From NCBI GenBank assembly GCA_001566295.1, contig KQ964254.1, forward strand, positions 806,001-870,000: a stretch of 64,000 nt of DNA. The letters are read 5' to 3'. The notes under the pieces were generated by a model. It saw only the letters and a list, made by a program, of their open reading frames with translations. It was not told the DNA's origin and ran no database searches. Positions 10,987 to 20,640 of this stretch are shown piece after piece. The position numbers and the translations under genes were made by a program. The stretch's first letter is position 1. Each line of letters begins with the position of its first letter. The stretch is from Microdochium bolleyi. Taxonomy: Eukaryota; Ascomycota; Sordariomycetes; Xylariales; Microdochiaceae.

Positions 10987-11598
10987 CAGAAGTAGTTAGG
11001 CTTTTGTGTGGATGCGTGTGTGTGTGTGTGTGTGGACCTTGAGCAAAACTAAGGCTGGTTTCTGGATTATTGGAGTGCGAGATACCATGTTCGCTTATAT
11101 CACATTGCTCGTTATTCACTGGCCCTTTGCCTTTCTCTCGTCTGGTGAATCGATGATGAAAACGATTGCTGTCACCGTTCTGCTCGTGTCCTTTTTAATG
11201 TCCTGGCACGTTTGGTCGAATACACGTGCTTGGCAGGCAGGCAGGCAGGCAGGCAGGCAGTCAGTCAGACAGGCTAAATGATGGATACTTCCCGCGCGGT
11301 GTGCGGGAGACCGTTGGCCCCTGGTGTCGTCATCGTGGGGAGTCTCGCCCTACTGGGGGGAAAGTATATATCACGAAGCCAAGTGCGCGGCGCCGTGCAA
11401 CAGCACATCGCTCGAATACATGGGAAATGGGCTCGCTTGGGGACAAAGAGACGGGCGCCGACTGCATCAATATTGTACATTTTTGCCTCAGCTCTGTTTC
11501 ATTTAGTTTTATAATATTATAGCCTGATTCCTACGGCGGTATGTATGTACTCTTGGAAAGTCCTCAGGGTCTGGCACTATCGGGTACTCTCTCACCCC
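10987..11598. other. Convergent 3' intergenic region with microsatellites
   Basis: Lies between two gene ends pointing at each other. It contains a GT run (11016-11034) and a GGCA repeat (11232-11268), and is otherwise T-rich 3' flank. No gene seen. Confidence 0.6.
11232..11268. repeat. (GGCA)7 plus (GTCA)2 tetranucleotide repeat
   Basis: Seven GGCA units followed by GTCAGTCA in the intergenic space between the peroxin and Ufd1-type genes. Confidence 0.9.
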
Positions 11599-13956
11599 TC
11601 ACGCCTTCATCGGCGCCCAGTTGGCCAGCCACTCGCGCACCCGGTCCAGCGCGTCGACCCCTTCGGCCTCGCACGCCGCGACGCACCACTCGAGATCCCA
11701 GCCGCCCTCGGCGGCGAGCATGCCCGCGACCGCGCGGCGGCGCTGGTTCGCCTCGTCGACGCAGAAGAACATGGGCACGTGGGGCTGCCGGATGTTCTCG
11801 ACGAGCGGCCGTATGATGGGCAGCACGGCGGCCACGCCGCTGCCGCTGCCGCCGGCCCCGGGCTTGGGGAGGGGCTCGGCGCCGAGATTGTGCCGCCCCG
11901 TCTTGCACCATTCGTTGCGGCACCAGCGCTTGCCGCAGCCCGTGGTGAGCTGGGTGAGGTAGCGCCGTTCGATGCGCCGCCGGAGCGCCTTGCCCTCCGG
12001 GTCGTGAAGGCTGACGTACAGCGGTGAGAAGCAGAGCGAGCATAGGCCCAGGTCGTTGCCGGGTCCCTGACCCATCTGCGTGCCCGAGCCGACGGCGCCG
12101 TTGCGCCCGACCCCGTGCTGCGTCCGGCCGCAGTTGGCGTTGCGGCAGATCTCAGGCCGCGCACGGTGGGACTTTTCGAGGTCGTGGTGCTTCAGGTGCG
12201 TCGCCATGTCGCGCAGCCGAATGATCTTGGAGCACAGGTGGCACTCGGTCGTGCGAGCGCCGTCGGCGAGCTCGTGCTCGGTCAGGCCCGAGACGAGAGA
12301 CTCGGCGGACGGGTTGAACGGGTCGCCTTCCTGCGGCACCTCGAGGTGGCAGAACTGGCACAGAATGATCTTGCCTGGGCAGACGCTCGTGCGGTGCCGC
12401 GCGAGGTCGGGGATGGAGTTGGTCGTGAACGCACAGGACGGGCACGTGCGCTCGGTGTGGAACAGCGAGTCGTGCTTGGCTTGCGACGCCGCGTCGTTGC
12501 CGTGCGCGCCGTCGTCCTTTGGGCAGTGCCAGTGGTTCGCCCAGTCGTCGGACGACTTCTGGAAGACGTTCCTGCAGTGCGGGCACACGATGTTGTTGCG
12601 CCGGCAGAAGTTCTCGTGCAGGACCATGGTCCGCTTTGGTAACCATTGGAGGCAGTTCTGGCACTGTTCGTCGTCTGCAGAGGGTTGTTTCGTCTCGCCG
12701 GCAGTGTCCGCAGGGAAACCAGCGGATGTGGGAGTCAGCGCGTCGGCCTTGATGCTCTTGACGCGTAGTTTGAACGCGGAGGGGATGCTGGTGGTTACTG
12801 TGCCCTCTTCGGGAATGTAGCCGCGGACTGTGACGAGAAGACTTTCGGCATCATCCATGTCCGCCACAGTTGCAGGTATTGCTATCCTCTTTGTCCCCGG
12901 CTCTGTGAACGTAAAGGCCGCAAAAACGTGTTCTGTGTCGCGCGGCTGCGCTCGCTGCCGTGTTGACTTTGGACTGACGAGGAGGTCGACCGCGTACTCG
13001 TCTTGAAGCTCGCTCAGCGTAATCTCGAGGGGTCGTGACCTCGGCCAAGACTCGAGCTCGTAGTCGACATAGTCGCCCGGCAGAACTCGTCCCTCGACGT
13101 CCTTCCATATGCTCAGCTCCCCGCCTATTGAGCTGCCCTGTGTCGTCCCTGGTGCCTTCTGTGCCTTGGCCATGATCTGCCGCATCGTCTCCCGGGCCTG
13201 CTCCTCGTTGAGAGCTTCGATGTCGACTTCGAGGTCCGTGTCCACGACACAGATACCGTCGCCTTCTGGCTGGAACTTGTCTATCAGGAATCGAAATGTC
13301 TCGCCCTTGACCCCGCGCACGGCCAGGAAGGCGCCCCGGGTCAGCGTCGTGAAGCTCTCCCGCAGCTGCCGCTCCAGGAGCGACTTCCAGTCCCCTGGGT
13401 CATAGCCGGCCTCGAGCGGTCGTAAACGTACGTATGTGCCTCGCGGGAGCTGTTTCGCGTGTATCGTTATCCGCGGGCCCAGCGCCGTTGGTGTCGTTAC
13501 TCGTGACGTCTCCTCCTCTTCTCCGGTCAAGTCAATCGTCTCGTTCGCTGCGCTGCCGTTCGGGGTGGCATCGTAGGTTAACTCCGATTCATTTATGCCG
13601 AGTGCCTCCAGTAGATACGGGCTCAGCAGCACAACGTCGTCTGGCGCGGAGAATTCCCGGATGCCAGCGTGGACTACATTGCCGTTCGCCTGGTTGACGA
13701 GGCGGAACATGAGCGGATTCGGCAGCTGCTGGTGCGAGTCGGCGTAGAAGGCATCCTGGAGGCGCGCGCGGACGTTGGCGTAGGGGTTCGCCGAGGTCAC
13801 AAGGGAGGACGACAGCGCTGTCGAGGCGGAGAGGAGCTGCTCGAGGGCCGACTGCGGAAGTATGATCTTGTCGCCCTGCAGCGCGAGAGCCCGGTCGGCG
13901 GGGTGGGCGGCGACCTTGAAGGCGGCGGACCACTTGAGCTCCGGCTGCTCGTCCAT
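11599..13956 (-). CDS. Ufd1-domain protein with zinc fingers and C-terminal AZUL-like module (785 aa)
   Basis: A single exon on the minus strand. ATG 13956 (MDEQPELKW) is preferred over one 7 codons upstream because the conserved fold begins right there. Residues about 5-250 match the Ufd1 double-psi-barrel: GDKIILPQSALEQL, FRLVNQ, YLLEALGI, then the second lobe (RQLRESFTTLTRGAFLAV, VDTDLEVDI). About 420-600 carries several Cys/His pairs of TRAF-like and C2H2-like fingers (CQNCLQW, CPHCRNVF, CPSCAF, CQFCHLEVP, CHLCSKI ... HLKHH). Near the C-terminus CGKRWCRNEWCKTG resembles the AZUL zinc module of Ube3A-type ligases. Ufd1 proteins partner Npl4 and Cdc48/p97 in ubiquitin-dependent extraction. 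This fungal long form differs from the core Ufd1 of about 350 aa, so a specialised adaptor role is inferred. Confidence 0.85.
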   Translation of the reverse strand: MDEQPELKWSAAFKVAAHPADRALALQGDKIILPQSALEQLLSASTALSSSLVTSANPYANVRARLQDAFYADSHQQLPNPLMFRLVNQANGNVVHAGIREFSAPDDVVLLSPYLLEALGINESELTYDATPNGSAANETIDLTGEEEETSRVTTPTALGPRITIHAKQLPRGTYVRLRPLEAGYDPGDWKSLLERQLRESFTTLTRGAFLAVRGVKGETFRFLIDKFQPEGDGICVVDTDLEVDIEALNEEQARETMRQIMAKAQKAPGTTQGSSIGGELSIWKDVEGRVLPGDYVDYELESWPRSRPLEITLSELQDEYAVDLLVSPKSTRQRAQPRDTEHVFAAFTFTEPGTKRIAIPATVADMDDAESLLVTVRGYIPEEGTVTTSIPSAFKLRVKSIKADALTPTSAGFPADTAGETKQPSADDEQCQNCLQWLPKRTMVLHENFCRRNNIVCPHCRNVFQKSSDDWANHWHCPKDDGAHGNDAASQAKHDSLFHTERTCPSCAFTTNSIPDLARHRTSVCPGKIILCQFCHLEVPQEGDPFNPSAESLVSGLTEHELADGARTTECHLCSKIIRLRDMATHLKHHDLEKSHRARPEICRNANCGRTQHGVGRNGAVGSGTQMGQGPGNDLGLCSLCFSPLYVSLHDPEGKALRRRIERRYLTQLTTGCGKRWCRNEWCKTGRHNLGAEPLPKPGAGGSGSGVAAVLPIIRPLVENIRQPHVPMFFCVDEANQRRRAVAGMLAAEGGWDLEWCVAACEAEGVDALDRVREWLANWAPMKA

Positions 13957-16470
13957 CGCGCGTGACGGCTTTCGCAATCCTTATCGGGGGAAGAGCTGGG
14001 TCGTCGCGACACGCGAAGGAGCGTGAGAGTTGTCGGGAACGAAGTGCGCGCGGCAGGCGCGCGATGGTCGAGGTGGGTTTGATGTTGCGCAGCGGTGCCG
14101 CTATGGAGCAGTGGGCCGTGGGACGGTGGATGTGGACATTGTGGAGAGAAGGCAACAAAGACGTCAGGCTGTGAACGCAGACATGACCGTCGGGGCATGG
14201 GCCATGTCGTTGTCGTGAGGCTGGGCCAGCGTGCAAGTCTGCTTGCCTCTTCTCTCAGTCAGCAGAAGGGAGAAGCTGTGTTTCTCCAACCTTCCACCGC
14301 CGGCAGTGTCGGGCTGGCGTCATTGACACAGCCGCGCCGCACGCTAGTACCTCGCGGTACTTTATCACGCTGTGGCGGCCACTGCGGAATCACTTCCGTC
14401 GCATGCCACCAGGTTCGACGGGCAGTGTTGATGGCAACAGCAGTGTTGTGCCTACCGTGGCCATCCAACTGAACATGAGCCACTCGTCACAGAGACCAGA
14501 GGAGACAGCAGGATCGAGTCTCGTCTTGAATGTGCTTATCCGTGCTCACAGTCACACAATCATGCTCGCGTCCTTGTCAAGCACCCTGTGGCACATTCCC
14601 CAAGTCAAGCTTAGTCAGCATGCGTATGTTGGCGACTTCTGGACGTTGGGAAATGAAGACACTCTCCGCTTAAAATAGAATGCTTGAACTGTGGCTGGCA
14701 ATATTGGGACGAAAACGGTCAGTGATGCGGTGGGTACATGTGTTGACCGTGTCGTTGACGAGGTGCATCATTCAAGGACAGGTAACTGTCGAGCTCTGGC
14801 GGCAGCACCAACAAGCAACACGATGGCCTCGCCCTATCCCCATTGCTGGATAAGCTGTCCTGGGGATCTGGCCGGGTCGCTCCAACATCAATGCCATGCA
14901 TCGGACACTAATGTGGATTTCTTGCCTCTGGTCAAGCAAGGCAGGCCCGATGATCTGCGGACCAAGCATCGCCTCGTCGCGGCGATCTGTCTAAAAACAG
15001 ACATGGCGAAACATGTCGCAGGGCTCACGCTACAGAGGCAGGACCCCGTGACCGCCGGCGTGGAGATCCGGACCCTGTAGTTGTTGGAGACGGCGGCAGA
15101 GACGCATCTTTGTAACGCCGCGGGCGTCTTGGAGTTCTGTGCCGTCGGGGTCGAGCCCAGGGCGTCCCGTGAAGCGGCGGGTGGGGGGCACAGCGCGGGG
15201 TTCCGCTGTCGAGGTCTACGGGCTCAGAAGCTGCGATGCGACGGCAGGCGCGCCAATCGAGCAGCGGCCAGCCAGAGATCTCGGGCTCTTTCTTTGTCTG
15301 CGGCAGGGACAAGGGTTCGGCTTTGGGGGTCCTTGGACTCGCCGGTCGTTCAATTTAGCCGGGCCCTGGTCGAGACATGGGGATTGTCTCCGCCGGGCAC
15401 GGATGAGCACCGGAAAACGTTCGAGCTGTCGGTGGTGCGTGGCCAAGAACAATAGTAGGCGGTGGGAGGATGTCGAGAGTCATGGCTTCAGATACAGATC
15501 ACCCAATATTGGCGGCGATCATGTCGGGTGGAGGGGGTGGCTACCTTGAGATACCTAGCTCAACAATCAGTGCTCTCCCAGGGGCTGCTTGGCAGATGCA
15601 ACAGCATCAGCAACAGCGGCCAGTTGGAAGCTTTTCTTTTCCTCCCTCCCACGCTTTCTGGTGCGTGCCGTCTTTGGGGGAACGTGGTCACTTGGCAGTG
15701 GCAGCTCGAACGCAGACCTAGCGGGCAGCAATGACGTCCGAGATACGGCCAAGCTCAACAGCGAGATTGCCAGCGAGGGAACCCTTGAATGCAACGGCGG
15801 GGGGATGGGCACGCTGCTGCAGGTGCCAATCCAGCCCACTCACCGTGCACGTCTCACCCACGCCGCATCCTCAGGAGCTTGCACCTGATGGTCTACGGCA
15901 CTTGCAGCACCCTGCTGGAAGGCGTGACTGCACCGCATTGGCTGCCCGCAGCCACCGAGACACGCCTTGACTCACCACCCTGACTACAATCACAATCCCA
16001 ATACGCAGCACCTACACCCGACCGCGGGTGTCTCTTCTCAGACCATCCATCCCCAGCGGCAGCGAGCTTGGGCCACGGCGGCCAGTTCTAATCTGATCGA
16101 CTGTCGCATCCTGAGGCACTCTCCACACCCAGCCCGTCCCCGACTGTGTCGCCCGACGCCCGGCATCAATGGTCGCGGCCACTGTCAATATCTGCCCCAA
16201 CCATCCTCAACATCCATCTCCAGTGGCTCTCCCCATCCATCACAGAGCCTCGTCCGCCACCACCCACAAACTGACGTCTTGGGTTCCCATCGTGGCCTGT
16301 ACTACACCACGCACTGCACCACCATTCTCCCACCAGGCCATCGTGCTCTTAGACCCCACACTCACCACACCACGGCTGATAACGGCACTCATCAACACCC
16401 ACTCATCACAACCATCCATCAAGTCGGCTTTCACACAACGCATCTGCGACATAACCATCCATTGCATGTA
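13957..16470. other. Intergenic between divergent Ufd1-type and F-box genes
   Basis: About 2.5 kb. A frame is open from 15967 into the F-box gene, but its first 168 codons (His/Pro/Thr-rich, no conserved pattern) look like a leader. No other gene, RNA or mobile element was recognised. Confidence 0.5.
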
Positions 16471-18643
16471 ATGGCCTCAGAGCACATTCATTTGCACACG
16501 CGCGCCCACCAGGAGTCTCTCCACGAACCAGCTCTCTTCACTCTCCTCGCCAACAGCCTCGTTCTGCATCAGACGGTCCCTTATCTCCCCATCTCCTCAC
16601 TTCTGAACCTCGCCTCAACGTCTCGCAGCTTTCACAGCCTTGTGCACCAGTCCCACGGTGTCTTCCGTCATCTTGACCTGACTACAGTCAAGCGTGCACA
16701 GCTATGTGTAGACAACAGCACTGCCTCCGCGACTCGTCACCAAGCAACAAATGTACGCCATGACCGCTTCGTTGCAGAAGCCACTGAAAACGAGGTCTAC
16801 TCTGGACCGCTGAGAGGTGTCCTCACTACTCTTCGGCACCGGGACATCCTCCGCAATGTGCAGACGCTCGTTCTCGATGGCTTGTCGGTCACGGCCGAGT
16901 TCCTCAATGATATGCTTGTTGACCCATCGTTTCCCGTCCGCATCCTGTCGGTGCGGGATTGCGCCAATCTGAACGAGGCCAAGCTCATGCAGACCCTGCG
17001 CTTCGCATATCGACGTGGCCGTGCAGATTCGCCGATGCTTAGAGGCTTGTACGTCTTCGGATCGAAGGATGCTCCCATGCCGGTCGAGAGTTCATCTGCG
17101 AAGAGTAGCAGGGCCAGCTCTATGAACGCATCAGCCGGGTCGGCTCGATCGGATCGTGCAGGCTCGTCTTCTGGCAATAGTATCAGTATCGCGTGGAACC
17201 GCAAGTCTCACACCGCGCTCAGCCACGCAATCGCGATGGGCGAGGGCGACGACTGGTACCACAAGCACGGCCGCATCATCAGCAAGAAGATCACCGACGG
17301 ATGGGCCGAGACGCTGCTCGACTGCCGGGACAGCCTCAGGTTTGATGCCGTCCTGTGCACCGGGCCAAGACACCAGAACTCGCCAGCATTTGGAAGGGTG
17401 CCCGTGTCGAGCTACAGCAGCCAGGGCCGTGCCACGCCCTGGGCCGTCGCGACATTTGCCGTTGGCGGCTGTGCAGTATGCGGTACGGCTCCAGAAGGCT
17501 TCACTGTCCATGGAGAGTCCCCCGAAGAGCAGCTGCCACTCCTCGCGCCACTGCTTGTCCACTCGTCCAACGTCAAGACGGCGTGCCGACCAGGCGGCGC
17601 GAGCAGCGAAGGCGGCCAGCCGAGGTTCGTCCCGCGGTGTCTGGAGTGCATCCGCGAGCGATACTGCTTCAGCTGTGACCAGTGGTGGTGCGAGTCGTGC
17701 TATCAGGTGCCCGGGCAGCACCAGGTCGTAACAGCGCCGCCCCCACAGGCACAGGCGCAGCCGTCGCAGCAGCAGCACGTGCACGCTGTCGACCAGCCTA
17801 GCGACTTCTTGGCCCACGAACTGGCAGCCATCGAAATGCCCAAGCTAAAGGTATGGATGGGTTATTGTTTTGCGTGCACGACGAGATCGGCCCGGGCAGC
17901 GCGCCAGAGTGCTCTTCTCATGCGGACGTCGGACCCGGATCCGGATTTGGAGTGATCTGGCAGCCGCAGAAGCAGCGCCCTGGTGTCGTGGGATGGCGCA
18001 TTGCTCGTTGCTCGTTCTTTCTCTGCAAGTGTAAGAGGCGAGTAGGTTGCAAAGAATGCCAGAAAACGGTTGTTCGCGCGGCAGAGTGGCAGTGCAGAGA
18101 GTGCTAAATCAGAAGGCCGCCCGGCTCCGCATGGGCGGGCGCACCCGATCCCGATCCCGCCCCCCGCTCCTGCCCGGTTTATTCCTAACCTCGGGTACTG
18201 AATCTACGCTGACACAATGTGTCTGCCAGCAGCAACCCCTGCACGCCCGCAAGATCCAGCGCAGCTGCTGGGAATGCGACCCGAACGTGAGTGTGGCCCT
18301 AGTTGTCACTGTGAAGATTATGGTGCTAACCTGAGGTGTGAATGCGGGCTGTCCAGTGCGACGACTGCGTCACCCACACCTCGCGCACTTGCAAGAGCTG
18401 CGGCGGGGGGTACTGCTTGGTCCACTACGACGGGGCGACTGAGACTCATGTAAGTCGTTCTGATCAGTGTGTTTCCGCTCTGTCACCGAGCCAGCTGTAG
18501 CTAACATTATTCTCACATCGTAGTGCGATTGTAAGCTTACTGTTCATTGTTGTCCACGTCCTCACCACTCTTTGGGGCGATCGCCAGGATTACTAACGTT
18601 CTGCTATCTCATAGGGTGCTCGTCTCGGCGCGGCAGTCGATGA
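16471..18643 (+). CDS. F-box protein with C-terminal zinc-binding region, multi-exon with a 7-nt micro-exon
   Basis: Exon 1 is 16471-17850 (460 codons, phase 0, donor GTATGG). Residues about 28-60 form an F-box (LPISSLLNLASTSRSFHSLV), the Skp1-binding module of SCF ubiquitin ligases. Residues about 387-412 have a CxxC...CxxC finger (CLECIRERYCFSCDQWWCESC). Downstream exons supported by splice signals are 18230-18286, 18357-18449, 18524-18530 (7 nt) and 18615-18643. They encode RSCWECDPN, CDDCVTHTSRTCKSCGGGYC and the ending ETHCDWCSSRRGSR, a second cysteine cluster typical of this fungal family. How exon 1 joins 18230 is unresolved: 18030-18107 encodes CKRRVGCKECQK-like sequence but ends in TAA, so an extra exon or a lesion lies there. 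Reading through instead would stop at 17955. Confidence 0.65.
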
Positions 18644-20345
18644 ACCACTACGAACGGTCAACCTGCTAGCTAGCTTCGACCGGGCCTTTGTTTCTTTTCC
18701 TCATGTCGTGAAGCGTCTCTTCAGTCACTTTCTAGCGTAGCACCTCTCTCCTCCATTCCAGACATTACAGTATGATGATGATGACCCCCTTACCGAATAA
18801 ATATCACCACTCACCAATAACGTTTACATCTCTTCGTGATTCCACGTGGTCATCAGGACTACTACTACAGTGATTTGCGGAGAAGTGTCTCTGCGACGAC
18901 TAGTTAAGCGCCGGATGGACCTTTTGACTTTTGAAAGGGGTGTCGGGAACCTTGTCGTTTGTTTAAAAATTCCTTTGGTGCCAGGTCGCTTTGACTCGCC
19001 GTCTTGTCAGATAGTCTGTCGCAAGAACAGTACTCTTTTGTTTCGTTCCTTCCAGCCTGGGATCCCGCGTTTCCTTTTTGTTCTCTTATCCTCACTTCCC
19101 CGAATCGTAAATGTTTCAGATCAAAACTCGGTCTGTGGCACCCCAGGTTGGTGACCACGGGCCCTGCGAAAGCCCTTATCGAAAGGGCGAACAATCTTCT
19201 TGTGTGTATCTCTCTTTCTTGACAAGAACATCTCGCCCAGACCAGTCTTCAGTGAGTGCGGTGGAAGGCAAGGGAGTTACCTAGGTGAGATGGGAAGGCG
19301 CTTGTTGCTTGTTGAGGGCAAATCTTGTTTTACTGAATAGCCTCATCAGCTGAGCCGGAGCTGGCTTTCCTCCCTCTCCTCCTCCTCGCTACAGTTTGGC
19401 GCTTTTATCCGAGGATGGCTCCCCATAAGCCAGCATGTCCATTTCATTAGGAGAACTAATACCGCTGGCTGCGTACATTCTCGGTCTTCTCTCAAACCAC
19501 GCCGGCACGAAGAGGAGATAGTCTAGACAGGACTGTTGAAGCAGGCCTCCATGCCCTGGCCCTTCTCTTGATATTCACACGTATCTGACACGTGAGAAAG
19601 AACGGGGACCAGGAGATTGCAGGACAGGGAATAGGAAATTAAAAGCGAGAACCGACTGTCAGCGATGGAGGACGAACCAGAGATGCTTCGTGCCCTCGAG
19701 ACCGGAAAAGGAGAAGACCACGCAACAGCGATTCGGGTATGAATAAGAAACAAGAGCAGCACGAACTGTAACACCTTGTTGCACGGACGGGGCAAACGGC
19801 AACGATGGCAGAAGAGCGTTTGCTCCTTGCATTTGTGATGCGCGAGGTCCCAGCATCCTGCAATCACAAACCGGAGGACCATTTGTTCTTCTGCTCACGT
19901 CCTCTATTTGTTACATGGGTTCAGTACTCATGCGTCTTCTTCTATCACTAAAGCAGGGCGATGAAAAGCGCAGTTTTAAACGTGTCTGTATTTCTCGCGT
20001 AATAGCTACCAAAAAGTGGTCCTCTCTTGATCAGAGCAGCAGAGGAGCCTCAAAAAAGGCAAAGAAGAAACAGCAAGTGCATTCATCCATTCCCTTGGAA
20101 TTACCAGCTCCTTATCACAATCTTTCCTTCCCTAAGGCTTCTCCTCCCCTTCCCGTGGTGTGTGTTCATTGTCCATGCCAAAAGTGACCCCAGTGAAGAA
20201 TCTTTTGTGTCCGGGTTTCCCCGTGGTTGCTGGGTAATGGCATATGTGCCGGGTGGGGAGAAGTGGTTGTGGTTGTTCAGAGAAGGTGAAGACTCATGAT
20301 AGCGAGGTGCTTTCCGATAGGGTGGGCTTGCGTGTATGCGCACGT
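18644..20345. other. Intergenic, T-rich 3' flank
   Basis: Lies between the 3' end of the F-box gene and the 3' end of the metallothionein gene. Only random short frames; no gene or RNA recognised. Confidence 0.5.
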
Positions 20346-20506
20346 TTAGTGGCTCTGTTCCATTGTCGTCATGAATTAGTCTCTCCGTGTCAAGGTTCTA
20401 GGGACGGTTCGCCCAAAGGAGGGAGGGAAGGGATGAGACGTACGCAGCAAGAGCACGACTTGCAGTCGGCGCAGTTGTTGCAGGAAGTGCAGGAGCAGTC
20501 ACCCAT
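20346..20506 (-). CDS. Small copper-type metallothionein (23 aa, two exons)
   Basis: Minus-strand exons 20444-20506 and 20346-20354 flank an 89-nt phase-0 intron (GTACGT donor, CTAAT branch, ACAG acceptor). The product starts MGDCSCTSC, continues NNCADCKSCSCC and ends SH. That is 23 residues with eight Cys (4, 6, 9, 12, 15, 18, 20, 21) in CxC and CxxC spacings. The MGDC opening and the length match Neurospora-type copper metallothioneins (about 25 aa), cytosolic proteins that clamp Cu(I) or other soft metals. A clear TATA box lies 126 bases upstream of the ATG. Without splicing the frame runs into a non-cysteine tail, which supports the intron. The protein is too short for standard gene finders. 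The splice acceptor, and so the last two residues, is the least certain part. Confidence 0.72.
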
Positions 20507-20631
20507 GTTGGCGGTTTGGAGGAGTCTTGAAGACGTGGGAGTGTGGTGAGTGTTGTTTGTAGTTGTTGTTGTTGAGATGGCTTGTGAGGAGAAAGGAAAA
20601 CAACTCAACTCAAGCTGGGTGGCATGCGGTC

Positions 20632-20640
20632 TTTATATAC
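20632..20640 (-). promoter_or_regulatory. TATA box of the metallothionein gene
   Basis: On the minus strand GTATATAAAG lies about 126 bases before the metallothionein ATG, consistent with a strongly inducible, TATA-driven fungal promoter. No metal-response element was identified with confidence. Confidence 0.6.

Noticed and set aside
15967..16470. Open frame extending the F-box protein by 168 residues upstream
   Set aside because: The extra part is His/Pro/Thr-rich without folded character, and ATG 16471 directly precedes the F-box; it reads as leader.
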